64,000 bases of DNA from Lampris incognitus (lineage: Eukaryota > Chordata > Actinopteri > Lampriformes > Lampridae), in contig NC_079215.1 in the NCBI RefSeq assembly GCF_029633865.1, positions 53,839,698 through 53,903,697 of the forward strand, read 5' to 3'. The notes under the pieces were generated by a model. That model was not told the origin of the DNA and ran no database searches. It saw only the letters and a program-made list of their open reading frames with translations. Positions 23,624-33,929 of the stretch are shown piece by piece. Each line of letters begins with the position of its first letter. Position 1 is the stretch's first letter. The position numbers were made by a program, and so were the translations under genes.

Positions 23624-23657
23624 GACGTTTCGCCTCTCATCCAAGAGGCTTCATCAG
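23624..23657 (-). ncRNA. Hammerhead-ribozyme-like core, left arm
   Basis: On the minus strand: CTGATGA, one extra A, a 6-bp stem II (GCCTCT/AGAGGC) with a 6-nt loop, GAAA, then ACGT and C. This is the mirror copy of the right-arm motif. ACGT is self-complementary, which would suit a dimeric hammerhead. Self-cleavage is inferred, not shown. Confidence 0.5.
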
Positions 23658-23875
23658 TTCGTGCCTTTCTGACTAGACCAAGCTAGTCTGACTGGCTGGT
23701 GATGAAACTCAGATATTTAGCCTCTTTGGAGTCGTTATCAGAGCTATTGATGTGAATGGCTCTTTTGTGTTCCGATGTTTAGCAACGACAGTCTGATAAC
23801 GACTCCAAAGAGGCTAAATATCTGAGTTTCATCATAGCCAGTCAGACTAGCTTGGTCTAGTCAGAAAGGCACGAA

Positions 23876-23909
23876 CTGATGAAGCCTCTTGGATGAGAGG
23901 CGAAACGTC
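23876..23909 (+). ncRNA. Hammerhead-ribozyme-like core, right arm
   Basis: CTGATGA is at 23876-23882, stem II pairs 23884-23889 with 23896-23901, GAAA is at 23902-23905, and CGTC follows. GAA before CTGATGA and TTC after the predicted GTC cleavage site could pair as the start of stem I. Penelope-like elements are known to carry minimal hammerhead ribozymes. One extra A beside stem II departs from the textbook core. Confidence 0.5.
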
Positions 23910-25042
23910 TTCACGGATATATAACCAAGTCCAGTTGCACTTGATTCAATTCCTTTTAATAACTATGACCTGGATGAATGAGAACATTCACAGACACCCT
24001 CATGTTTAGTGCACTGAGTTCTGTTATTGAGGTAATTTGAGAACCAAGCGACTGCTTGCTCTGAAAATCCTGAAAGACGGAGTCTACATTTTGAAATATT
24101 GTGGTCAACAGTGTCAAACGCTTTTGACAAATCAATAAAAAGTGACGCACAATGTTGTTTCTTATCAAGTGCAACAGAAGTGTCATTAACCAACTTCACT
24201 GCAGCTGTGATGATACTATGTGATGATACTATGTTTTTTTCTAAAGCCTGATTGATATTTCGATAGGATGGCATTGGAGTGTAAAAACTTCTTTACTTGC
24301 TCCCCCACAAGAGCTTCAAGAATTTTGGCCAGCACAGATAGATTCGATATTGGTCTATAATTAGTTAAAATCGCTGGATCATCCCCTTTTAATAGAGGGA
24401 GAATAAAAGCTGATTTCCATACCAGGGGAATTTCATTATTTTCCACTGCAAGATTAAAAAGGTATGCAAGAGGCTCTGCTACAAAATCAGCTGCCAGTTT
24501 CAAGAAGTAAGGTTCAATTTGACCAGGTCCAGAAGATTTTCTAGGATCTAAAGCCTTAAGGGCATTGTAAACTTCCTGAACAGAGGAAGGTACAAAGTTG
24601 AAAAGCTGACCACCATACATTGAGAGGTCTGCGCAAGGTTTCACAGAGACAGATACAGAGTCAAATAAAGAGCCAGAAGATATAAAATGCTCATTAAAAC
24701 AAGTAAGTACCTCAATTTTATCATAGACAGGAACAGAATCCTTTAAAAAATAGGTAGGTAGAGCTTGAGAGCTTTTGCTCACAGAAAGTGAATTAATAAC
24801 TTTCCAAAATTTTCGAGAATTATTTATATGTACTCAGGCAGAAATCAACCCAATACCGTTTGGAACCAATATTTAATGGCTGCTGACAGGCGCTCACAGA
24901 CTGAAAAACACTTTTATTTCATAATCATTTGCATTATACAGCTAAATTATATTTAACATGTTTAAGCAGATTTTCATCTCTTGACATTTGAAGGGGGCGG
25001 CACCCCAGCGCCCTGTACCGGCCAGCCACCATTGGTGCCCAT

Positions 25043-25403
25043 GTGAAACACTAAACTTGCTTTTCAAACAAAGTCAAACAGTCCATGTCACTGATCTCAT
25101 TAAACAAAGTGATACCGGCAACGCTGACTGACGTGGATGTGTTAGAATACAGCAACACACCACCCTCTCTGTACTTTGTCATCATCCTTACTGCCTGAGC
25201 TCATGTTTCTCCCCTTTTCAAGCCTTTTCAGAGAGACAAGAGTGGACAAGCACCACGCTGATGGTTTCTGACTGTTAACCAACCAACTAACCATACACAT
25301 ATACTATATGATAGGTCTTTTGTGTGTCACCCGAGAAAGGGTCACAAAAGGGTTCATAGTTCAGCTGTTGGTCTGTTTTGAGCTACCCCAAACTGAACAA
25401 CAA
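25043..25403. other. Intergenic stretch, nothing recognised
   Basis: No coding exon, RNA gene or clear repeat was recognised in this interval on either strand. Confidence 0.5.
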
Positions 25404-25752
25404 ACATGGCGGCCCAGTGGTTAGCGCTGTCGCCTCACAGCAAGAAGGTCCTAGGTTCGAACCCCGGTGTTGTCCAACCTCGCAGGTCATCCCAGGTCGT
25501 CGTCTGTGTGGAGTTTGCATGTTCGCCCCGCGTCTGGGTGCTCCAGTTTCCTCCCACAGTCCAGAGACATGTAGGTCAGGTGAATTGGCTGTAGTAAATT
25601 GTCCCTAGGAATGAATGGGTGTGTGTGTGTGTGAGCCCTGTGATGGCCTGGCGGCCCGATCAGGGTGTCTCCCCGCCTGCCGCCCAATGACTGCTGGGAT
25701 AGGCTCCATGAGAGCAGGATAAGCGGTTCAGATAATGGATGGATGGATCCTT
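25404..25752 (+). mobile_element. DANA/mermaid-like SINE (family A), full length
   Basis: The head GGCGGCCCAGTGGTTAGCGC (box A), box B AGGTTCGAACCCC, and the conserved TTTGCATGTTCGCCCCG and TCCTCCCACAGTCCAGAGAC blocks are followed by (GT)n, the TGACTGCTGGGATAGGCTCC block and an (ATGG)n tail. This matches the composite layout of zebrafish DANA/mermaid elements as I remember it. Confidence 0.85.
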
Positions 25753-26169
25753 TCCCTTCATCTTTCCGGACCTGATAGATTGTATCTGGCCTTCGGCGAT
25801 ATTTGTTTGATGTGGTTTGGGGTGTCACCAGATAACTCTTTAAGATTAAAAATCAATGTGAATAACTCAGTGTTAATCAGTACGAGGTCTCCATGACTGT
25901 GTTCTGTGTTCCAGCAGACCCCCCCCCCCGAACGAAAGTAACACAGGCAGATCACCAGAGTAGTGATTTATGACTCCATCTGGTGGTCTTTACAAGAGGA
26001 TACACGCTGTCCTACTACAGCTGTACTTTCACATGTTTAACTGTTAACAGCCAGGCTGTTAACAAACGAGGAATGAACAACAGATTTTTTTTATATATAT
26101 TCAATCTCAACGTGTAAATTTTCCTCAAAAAGAGGAAATAAATATATATTTTTACATTATGAAATATAA

Positions 26170-26535
26170 ACACGGTGGCACAGTGGCTAGCATGGTCGCG
26201 TCACAGCGAGAAGGTCCTGGGTTTGAGGCCCGGGGGTAGCCCAACCTTGGGGGTCATCCTGGGTCGTCCTCTGTGTGGAGTTTGCATGTTCTCCCCGTGT
26301 CTGCATGGGTTTCCTCTGGGGGCTCCGGTTTCCTCCCACAGTCCAAAGACATGTAGGTCAGGTGAATCGGCCGTGCTAAATTACCCCTAGGTATGAATGT
26401 GTGAGTGTGTGTGTGTGTGTGGGCCCTGTGTGACAGCCTGTCCGGGGTGTCTCCTCGCCTGCCACCCCAATGGCTGCTGGGATAGGCTCCAGCATCCCCG
26501 CGACCCTGAGAGCAGGATAAGCGGTTCGGAGTGTG
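26170..26535 (+). mobile_element. Family A SINE
   Basis: The same order of blocks as the copy at 25404: GGTGGCACAGTGGCTAGC head, box B GGGTTTGAGGCCC (mutated), TTTGCATGTTCTCCCCGTGT, a GT run, GGCTGCTGGGATAGGCTCC and AGGATAAGCGGTTCGGA. The terminal (ATGG)n tail is lost. Confidence 0.85.
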
Positions 26536-26708
26536 CATAATATTTATATATAATATACAATTTACACACACAAGGGCATCGTCAACAAGTAGAGTGCCCA
26601 TCTCAATGAGCAGCGCTGGGCTGGTCTTCAATAAGAGATGATAACTTATTCTCATTGATGAAGTAAGATCAGAGCCCGGGCAATCAAAATCTGACCTCAG
26701 ATGCAGAC

Positions 26709-27029
26709 TCACAGTTGAACCTTGATCACAATGTCACCAGTGAATTCAGGCGTTTCTTTGTCCCCGACTCCTTGCCTGTCTGCAGGATTGATTCCTCCGC
26801 TGGACCACGCCCCCTCTTTCGGGCAAGTAATCTCGGTGATATGCTCCGCTCCAGCCGAGTGTTTAGGAGACAGACTATTGGGCCAGTCTGTCTCCAGACT
26901 GACGTCAGCAGCAGTGATGATGTCCAGCAGGTCATAGTTCAAAGAGGGTCCTCCCTGCTGTTGGGGGGCACCTTTGAGTTGACCACCCATAGACACACCC
27001 CCAAAATCAGGATGTATAGAAAGAGACAT
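26709..27029 (-). other. Open stretch of uncertain strand upstream of the GIMAP gene
   Basis: About 320 bp is open on the minus strand (106 codons; includes NYDLLDIITAADVSLETDW and GDIVIKVQL) and also in two plus-strand frames. The minus frame has the more protein-like composition and continues, after a +1 shift, from an upstream frame with VKEVIEDSCLLMEDMLDVL. I do not recognise the family. It may be a decayed gene fragment; it overlaps the 5' flank of the next gene. Confidence 0.25.
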
Positions 27030-27055
27030 TAGTGTTATTGGTTAGCACATCCAGC

Positions 27056-27107
27056 ATGTCTTCCATTAGCAAGCAGCTGTCTTCTATCACCTCTTTCACT
27101 GCCAAAG
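27056..27107 (+). CDS. GIMAP exon 1
   Basis: It encodes MSSISKQLSSITSFTAK plus the first base of a Gly codon. The donor AAG|GTAAGT is a perfect consensus. Phase agreement with the acceptor at 28194 supports it. A further non-coding 5' exon could exist upstream. Confidence 0.6.
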
Positions 27108-27756
27108 GTAAGTCAAAATCATTTCTTTTCTCTCTTTTTTTAAATTTACTTAAATACAGACTCAGTACTTGGAATATGATTCTACCAGTACTTGCAGTTT
27201 TATTCCTACCAGGCAGTACACATTGTATGTGTGCACTTTCTAACTGGACACGCACTCTCTGGAAATGTTCTATGGCGCACACTCTCCATTTTTCAGATTT
27301 CCCATTTTTAGTTCTTAGTAAAGACAGGTTACCTATTTTGTAAATCCCTTCCCTCCTTCGCCCACTTTCATTCTTAGATACCGTCATACCCTTTGATTCT
27401 TTGATGAAGTTTCCTTGGGATTTCCAGACACTCTTACAGTCTTCCTACTTTTGGCATGTCGTGTTGTGCTACTGGTGTTGTTTGTTTGAGCATCTCACCA
27501 AGCTTTGTATGTGCTAACTTACATACTACTACTACTACTACTGCTACTATTACTACTGCTACTATTACTACTGCTACTACTACTACTGCTACTGCTACTA
27601 CTACTGCTACTATTACTACTGCTACTGCTACTGCTACTATTACTACTACTGCTACTACTACTACTACTACTACTGCTACTATTACTACTGCTACTACTAC
27701 TACTGCTACTATTACTACTGCTACTGCTACTACTACTGCTACTGCTACTACTACTG

Positions 27757-27791
<35 letters not shown>

Positions 27792-29809
27792 GCTACTGCT
27801 ACTACTACTGCTACTGCTACTACTACTGCTACTGCTACTGCTACTACTACTGCTACTACTACTACTACTACTGCTACTGCTACTACTACTGCTACTAGGG
27901 GTCGCCACAGCGGATCATCCATTTCCATCTCTTCCTGTCCTCTGCATCTTCCTCTGTCACACCAACCACCTGCATGTCCTCCCTCACCACATCCATAAAC
28001 CTCCTCTTTGGCCTTCCTCTTCTCCTCTTCCCTGGCAGCTCCATATTCAGCATCCTTCTCCCAATATACCCAGCATCTCTCCTCCACACATGTCCAAGCC
28101 ATCTCAACAGTAAAATTTGACATGAGACTTAACATAACTTGAGTTGACTATAAGTTGTATTGACATTCACATCTATCCTTCTTTGCCTGGCAGGCAGAAG
28201 GGTGCCCGCCTTTTCTACTGAAGTCAGACTGGTTCTGCTGGGAAAGACCGGTAGTGGAAAGAGTGCTACCGCCAACTCCATCCTAGGTCGAAAGACATTT
28301 GGCTCAGCAGTCTGCAGCTCATCGGCGACCCAGTGCTGCCGCGGGGCCTGTGGAGACTTCCGAGGACGGCACATCATCCTCTTGGATACCCCGGGGCTGC
28401 TAGACACACATCAGGATCCTCAGGAGGTGCAGAAGGAGCTCAAAAGGAGTGTTACTCTTTTGTTCCCTGGTCCCCATGCCTTTCTCATAATTATCCAGAT
28501 TGGGAGGTTCACAAAGGAGGAAAAAGAAGCTCTGGGGCAAATCCAGAAGACACTGGGGCCACAAGCTCTGGATTTCTCTGTGGTAGTATTCACCCATGGA
28601 GATTGTCTGGACCAGAGGACCTCCATGAGGGATTGCCTGATAGGGAAGTCTGAGGGTCTGGCTGAGTTGGTGGCCAGATGTGGGGGCAGGTACTGCGTCT
28701 TCAACAACCACAGCTCCAAAAGTAAAGACCAAGTGTCTGAGCTGCTGGCCCTGGTGGACAGCATGGTGGATGCCAATAAAGGTAGCTGTTACACCAGCAT
28801 GATGCTGCAGGAAGCAGAGAAGGAGATGGCACAAAAGCTGGAGGAGGGGAGGAGGCGACTAAAGGAGCAACGGGAGCTAACTAAAAGGGAACAAGAGAAG
28901 GTGCTGAGACAGCGGTATGAGAGAGAGCTGGAGAAGATGCAGCAAAGAAATGAGAGACAGATGGAGGAGCTTACGAGATACCAGCAGATTCAAAGAGAGA
29001 AGGAGGAGGAATTTGCCAGAGAGAAGCGAAGAGATTTGGAGGAGAATGACAACAGGGAGAAGGAGCGGAAGATCCAAGAGATGGTTAAGATAATGGACAT
29101 AAGGAGGGAGGAAGAGGAGAGGAGGGAGGCACTCCAAGAAAAGCTTGACAAAGTCACCAAAACGCTGGAGGAGCAGACAGAGAGGGAGGAGAAGATGAGG
29201 AGAGAGATGGAAGAGAGAACGCAGAAAGAACTAGTGAAACATGAAAAGATGGAACGAGAGTGGCAACTTCAGCATTTAGAGAAGGAGCAGGCCATCAAGC
29301 AGAGGGAGGAGATGAGGGGAGATGCTTTGCAAAAAGAAGTGGACAGACTCACCCGGAGCATCGAAGAGCAAAGGGCAAAGGAGGAGGAGAGGGCAAAGCA
29401 AAGGGAACTCCTGATCAGGAGCAAGAGGGAGGAGTGCCAAAGGGAAAGGGAGAGACAGACGGAAAACCAGAGAGCAGAGAAAAAGAGATTCGAGGACCTC
29501 CAGCGGCAACTGTGGCGCATCACAATGAAGACGGAGCAGCAGAAAGCCAACGACGAGAAGCTCAAGAGAGTGATGGATGAGGGCTTGCACCAGGAGAAGG
29601 AGAGATGTGGTGCGGAAATTGGCAGGCTGGAGAGTCAGTATGACAAGGGAGGTCCAGAGCTTTGTTGCGAGGTTGTCCCAAGGAGCCCTGCAGGAGGGCC
29701 CAGTATATCAGCATACATCAGTGCTGTGAGCGGATACGTCCACGAGATGGGACTGGTGGGGTTAAATGTCGCTTTAGAGAGCATTGGAGCACCCTGCTCC
29801 ATCCAGTAA
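27056..29809 (+). CDS. GIMAP/AIG1-type GTPase with long coiled-coil tail (2 exons)
   Basis: A member of the immune-associated nucleotide-binding GTPases, a family strongly expanded in fish. The model joins 27056-27107 (AAG|GTAAGT donor) to 28194-29809 (TGGCAG acceptor). The phase-1 junction makes a Gly codon and gives 555 residues. Seen: P-loop GKTGSGKS (residues 34-41), Switch II/G3 LLDTPGL, the GIMAP conserved box with GPHAFLIIIQIGRFTKEE, a G4-like FTHGD, and a G5-like FNN. From about residue 230 nearly everything is Glu/Lys/Arg/Gln-rich heptad sequence (about 270 residues), ending with a short non-coil tail (VHEMGLVGLNVALESIG). Such a coil may drive oligomerisation. Start choice: ATG 27056 is the first ATG after an in-frame stop at 27017. 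The alternative is an in-frame ATG at 28160 without exon 1. Confidence 0.85.
27527..27898 (+). repeat. (CTA/CTG)n trinucleotide array, about 370 bp
   Basis: An uninterrupted mix of CTA and CTG units with occasional TTA. It abuts the 3' end of the minus-strand RTE-like fragment at 27895-28107, whose family ends in short (GTA)n tails. It lies in the intron of the GIMAP gene. Poly-Leu, poly-Thr/Ala and poly-Ser frames across it are repeat artefacts. Confidence 0.95.
27895..28107 (-). mobile_element. RTE-like LINE 3' end fragment
   Basis: It encodes [39 protein letters not shown] and MIRCGDP, the basic C-terminus of fish RTE-type reverse transcriptases. Open over 70 codons, truncated at the 5' end. 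It is in the GIMAP intron, antisense. Confidence 0.8.
28194..29809 (+). CDS. GIMAP exon 2: G domain and coiled coil
   Basis: This single large exon carries the whole AIG1 domain and coiled-coil tail with no internal stop, as is usual for GIMAP genes. It ends with TAA at 29807-29809 after APCSIQ. Confidence 0.9.
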
Positions 29810-30582
29810 CTGCATGGAAATGTCTTAAATTGTGTTTTTATTGTACTCTATGCTAAGGAACTGATCTGTGATCAGTTCATCCTGCTGAATATAGCAACCC
29901 ACAGCAACATGGAAAACAGCAGTGGTTGAATATCTGTACTCTGATATAAAAATAAGATCTATCAAATCACAAAATTATTAAAAAAAATACCCTTTTTATG
30001 CCTATATGGGTAATATATATATATATACTTTTCCCTGTGTATTTTAAAACTGGGATTAGAGTCCAATTGTGTACAACTGCTGTATGTCCATGTGCAAGCA
30101 ATTTCATTTCAACAAATGGATATAATTCCAGTGTGTCCTAAATCAGCAAATAGACGAAAATAGCACAAACACTCAAAAACGAACTAGATAATCCGTTTAA
30201 CAAATCCCCCTCCCTCTTTCTGCCTCTCGTTTACTCTTGTTTAGATCTGAATCTAAAAAGAACTTTATCAGCCTTAATAAAGAGGCCCTAATGTTGCTAA
30301 AGTGCACCGTCGTTTTTCTCTTTCCCTATCTTTCCTCACGCCACCTGGTTCCACCCCAGACTCAAATGCGGTTTTAGTCCACAATACAAGGACCAGTAAT
30401 CACATCTGTTGGGGGGGGGGATGTTTTGTGTGTGTTTTGCGTGTGGGTGTGTGTATATGTGTGTGTGGTGGGGGTGGGGTGGGTTGGCAGGAGCGGGCAA
30501 ATGGAAGGTCGTTGTGGTTAATGTCAAAATCTGAGTAAGTGGTCTTTGCAGTGGCAGGTCAGAGCAGCTCGGTGAGGGGCCT
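29810..30582. other. GIMAP 3' flank, no further gene
   Basis: AT-rich sequence with an (AT)n run near 30015 and GT/GGGT-rich sequence at 30410-30490. ATTAAA around 29980 could serve polyadenylation, but nothing confirms it. Confidence 0.4.
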
Positions 30583-30835
30583 CCGCGTGGTGTAGCGGTC
30601 TATTCCGTCGCCTACCAACAGGGGGATCACCGGTTCGCATCCCCGTGTTACCTCCGGCTTGGTCGGGCGCCCCTACAGACCCAGTTGGCCACGTCTGCGG
30701 GTGGGAAGCCAGATGTGGGTATGTGTCCTGGTCGCTGCACTAGCGCCTCCTCTGGTCGGTCAGGGCGTCTGTTCGGGAGGGGGGGGGGGGGTAATTGGCC
30801 GGACACTTAGAAAGAGGAAAAAAAAGGGGGGGGCA
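30583..30835 (+). mobile_element. Family B tRNA-derived SINE, 3' truncated
   Basis: The head GTGGTGTAGCGGTCTATTCC, box B CCGGTTCGCATCCCC, then GGTCGGGCGCCCCTACAGAC and GTATGTGTCCTGGTCGCTGC. It ends in a poly-G run followed by an AT-rich tail and lacks the GAAAAGAAGCGGCTG third. Confidence 0.8.
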
Positions 30836-30839
30836 GCTC

Positions 30840-31794
30840 AGTGGGAAGGTTGCAGGTACTGAAGAGTAATGCTAGTAGTGCTACTACAACAATGTATTAG
30901 GCTATATGTGAGCGCGTGAAAATTAAATGTACTGTTTACCGTTCGATTAACCCCTCTCAATTGCAATGTAAGCAAAAAAACAACAACAACAAAAGAAGAG
31001 GAAAAAAATAGGACGCCAATATTAACTGGGGAATATATACTTTATCGCTAAACCCGTGGTACTAATTTGAATTTTAATCTTATTTAAAGTATCGTATGTA
31101 TCTAATCGTATGTATGCTGCTGAATATCTGAGTATTTTGGATATAACCAAATAATTAACTGTTGCACGACCACAACATAAGTGATATTCGACTCATTAGG
31201 GTTGCAGGCATTGCTTATTAAAGAGAGGATGTGGAGTAAAGCAGCTTGTCTGTCCCCTTCAGCTAGCGCTGGTGTTACTAATGCAGCCAGGCATCCCTAT
31301 CTAGTTCCTATCAAAGGTCGTGAGGGCTTGGTGACCTACGTTTGGACTGACATTGACGGTGCGAATCTGCAAAGTAAAAACAAGACCCTGCACAGCCAGC
31401 CCACTGGACCTAAAGGTAATAGAGACTGGACTTTCCATGGGGGGGGGGGGGCAAAAGCAAATTGATGCAACAAAAAGACCACAGCTTCTCCAGCTATGCT
31501 ATTATTTCTAAAGAGGGACTTGATTTGAAAGGTAGCATTTTTCATTGCTCTGCCACCTCTGACAACGAGCATCCTTGACAGATATCCCAGAATGGTACAC
31601 CGCCGTCACAAGAAACAGAAAAGGTGTTGCAGTACTGCTAATCCCGGTCAGAATGTTTGAGACCCTTTCACACTTGACCCCAATAAACTGGCGCTACGTG
31701 CGATGCTTGAAACCAACTACGTTCCCACAGGTAATGGTCGACCTTTACCGACAACTGACAAGCATGAACAGTACAGACCAGATGAAAAGTAGTA
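30840..31794. other. Intergenic stretch, unassigned
   Basis: Short open frames (for example 31181-31465) contain a poly-G run and no recognised motif. Nothing assignable. Confidence 0.4.
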
Positions 31795-32031
31795 CTGGCT
31801 CTTTAGTCAAGTCAAGTCAATTTTAATTGTATAGCCCAATATCACAAATTACAAATTTGCCTCAGTGGGCTTTACAGTAACACAACATCCTGCCCTTAGA
31901 CCCTCTCATCAGATAAGGAACAACTCCCTAAAAAAAAAAAAAACCTTTAGCAGGGAGAAAAAATAGGAAGAAACCTTACTTACCTTACCTTACCTTACCT
32001 TACCTTACCTTACCTTACCTTACCTTACCTT
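31795..32031 (-). mobile_element. Tx1-like LINE 3' tail with (CTTAC)n
   Basis: It is the reverse complement of the tail seen at about 21660-21870 (GGGCTATACAAT, CAAATTTG, CTCCCTGTTAAAGG blocks), without coding sequence. On its inner side it passes into a (CTTAC)n microsatellite of about 11 units (31977-32031). Confidence 0.7.
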
Positions 32032-32338
32032 TAGTAAGAAATGTTCTACGGGGTCTCATTTTAGAACTATTATATTCCAAACATTGTTTTGTAGGCACTT
32101 AAACTCCACATTAAGCAAGTGTTATTCTGAAGAGTGCTGCAATATCTAGCTAGTTTTTCAGAAGTTTATTTTGCACAACTGGCAGATGGAAATCGGTAGC
32201 AAAACCCCGAATTAACTGGATTTGCTGTTGCTGTACAAATTTGCTGGTTCGAATTGACAGTGTTGTGTAAGGCTTCCCGAGGAAGTGACACAGCAGCCAA
32301 ATAATATAGAGAAATGAGCAGCAATGAGTTTGAAGAGG

Positions 32339-32708
32339 GGCGGCGCGGTGGCGCAGTAGTTAGCGCGGTCGCCTCCCAGCAACAAGGTTCTGGGTTCGAG
32401 CCCTGGGGTAGTCCAACCTTGGGGGTCGTCCCAGGTCATCCTATGTGTGGAGTTTGTATGTTCTCCCCGTGTCTGCGTGGGTTTTCTCTGGGGGCTCCGG
32501 TTTCCTCCCACAGTCCAAAGACATGTAGGCCAGGTGAATCAGCCACACTAAATTGTCCCTAGGTATGAATGTGTATGTGCGTGTGTGTCGGCCCTGTGAT
32601 GACCTGGCGGCCTGTCCAGGGTGTCTGCCGCCCAATGACTGCTGGGATAGGCTCCAGCATCCCCACGACCCTGAGAGCAGGATAAGCGGTTCAGATAATG
32701 GATGGATA
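32339..32708 (+). mobile_element. Family A SINE with 13-bp target duplication
   Basis: The complete block order runs from GGCGCGGTGGCGCAGTAGTTAGC to GATAATGGATGGAT. It is flanked by perfect GAGTTTGAAGAGG direct repeats (32326-32338 and 32709-32721), showing retrotransposition into a single site. Confidence 0.9.
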
Positions 32709-32721
32709 GAGTTTGAAGAGG

Positions 32722-33357
32722 AACTGGAGTTATGTCTAGCAAGCAAATGTGGTAGATCAAGCTTATAGGATACACAAGACTACAGCATTAACAGCTAGAA
32801 CTCAGGTTCAACCATCTTGTTTCATTATTTGGCAGCGGTGGAGGCACTGGCAGAAAAGCACTACCGACTGTTTCATTTTGAATGGATTTCTGAGACTGGA
32901 TTGCTCAAAAACCAATGCACATGTCCAATCTGTACTCATTTCTGTTGGGCTTTTCAACAGGTGAAATAGGTGTATTATCACAGCTAGAACATGGCACAAT
33001 GACATCTTGTTTTCACAGTCAGTGACAGGACACACATATATATATACCCTCTACTACCTCTGCTTTCAGAGACCTCTGTGGTACACGAGGCAATGGTTTT
33101 TGAAGAATCACCTGTAATTTTAACAGGAGTAGCACATGTGATCGAGGCGACTTCACTTGTATGGAAAACCGAACCAGTTTAGGGAACCGCACCTACAGTT
33201 CTTTGAGCAACTTCAGACACCTCAGTCTCAGCTGGCGGTGAGGTAATTGGGACACTGGCTCTTCATAATTTGGTTCAGCAATATTCAGAAATGCCCCTTC
33301 AGGTGAACAGTGAACAATATAACAGAGCATAACAGGTCTCTGCCTAATAAATGTACA
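32722..33357. other. Intergenic stretch, unassigned
   Basis: No recognised coding or RNA gene. Weak open frames on both strands show no motif. Confidence 0.4.
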
Positions 33358-33535
33358 AAAACGGCACTCAAGTAAAAGTATTTTTACTTTATAATTATAT
33401 TTACTCAAGTAAAAGTATCGTTACTTTATAATTATATTTACTCAAGTAAAAGTAAGGGTACTTGTAAAAATAACTACTTGAGTAAGAGTAAAATACCACA
33501 TTAAGAAATCTACTCAAGTAGTGAGTAACTTCATT
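33358..33535. repeat. ACTCAAGTAAAAGTA repeat element
   Basis: The motif TTTACTCAAGTAAAAGTA recurs at least twice directly and once in inverted form (TACTTGAGTAAGAGTA), with a nearby ACTACTTGAGT. The pattern resembles a small non-autonomous DNA element common in fish; the family is not named. Confidence 0.55.
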
Positions 33536-33552
33536 AGATGCGATTTGTGACA

Positions 33553-33917
33553 TCATCCATCCATTATTCGAACCGCTTATCCTGCTGTCAGGGTCGCGGG
33601 GATGCTGGAGCCTATCCCAGCAGCCATTAGGTGGCAGGCGAGGTTACACCTGGACAGGCCGCCAGGCCATCACACAGGGTGCGTGCGCACGAACGCACGC
33701 ACGCACGCACCTAGGGGCAGTTTAGTACGGCCGATTCACCTGACCTACATGTCTTTGGACTGTGGGAGGAAACCGTAGCACCCGGAGGAAACCCACACAG
33801 ACACGGGGAGAACATGCAAACTCCACACAGAGGATGACCTGGGTCGACCCCCAAGGTTGTACTACTCCGGGGCTCGAACCCAGGACCTTCTTGTTGTGAG
33901 GCGACCGTGCCACCCCC
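33553..33917 (-). mobile_element. Family A SINE
   Basis: In reverse orientation it carries all conserved blocks, from the (CCAT)n tail through CCTATCCCAGCAGCC and GTCTTTGGACTGTGGGAGGA to box B GGGCTCGAACCC. A (GCAC)n expansion replaces the usual GT run near 33683-33712. Confidence 0.85.
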
Positions 33918-33929
33918 ATTTTGATACCA

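Larger units (their letters stand above)
23574..23995. mobile_element. Penelope-like inverted pair (foldback) in the LINE
   Basis: Two arms (about 23579-23741 and 23797-23954) are near-perfect reverse complements; the outer motif is GGAATTGAATCAAGTGCAAC. A 13-bp target duplication ACCCTCATGTTTA flanks the insert (23561-23573, 23996-24008). Each arm has the GAGAGGCGAAACGTC motif typical of the terminal repeats of fish Penelope-like elements. Confidence 0.65.
22728..24835 (-). mobile_element. Non-LTR retrotransposon (Jockey/I-type RT), 5' truncated, interrupted
   Basis: Reading on the minus strand: a linker region, then LLKGDDPAILTNYRPISNLS and SKYQSGFRKKHSI (RT fingers), SLFIDLSKAFDTVDHN, the insertion at 23574-23995, then [16 protein letters not shown] and [13 protein letters not shown] (catalytic YADD) and the C-terminal FLPVLDYGDLLYMNAS region. 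The 3' end is TTAAATAAAGGTAAAAAAAA. Several frameshifts. The insertion is flanked by a duplicated ACCCTCATGTTTA, so removing it restores RT continuity. Confidence 0.8.
22309..25034. mobile_element. hAT-type DNA transposon with 8-bp target duplication, filled by later insertions
   Basis: The terminal inverted repeats are CAGTGGCGGCTGGTGGT (left) and the complement of CAATGGTGGCTGGCCGGT (right). The flanking direct repeat GTGCCCAT is perfect (22301-22308 and 25035-25042), the length expected for hAT. No hAT transposase is visible. Most of the interior is a minus-strand LINE (22728-24835) that itself contains a Penelope-like insertion. Confidence 0.85.

Noticed and set aside
27434-28135. Poly-Val, poly-Leu, poly-Ser and Thr/Ala frames of more than 120 codons
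   Set aside because: They only cross the CTA/CTG microsatellite, which has no stop codon in several frames.
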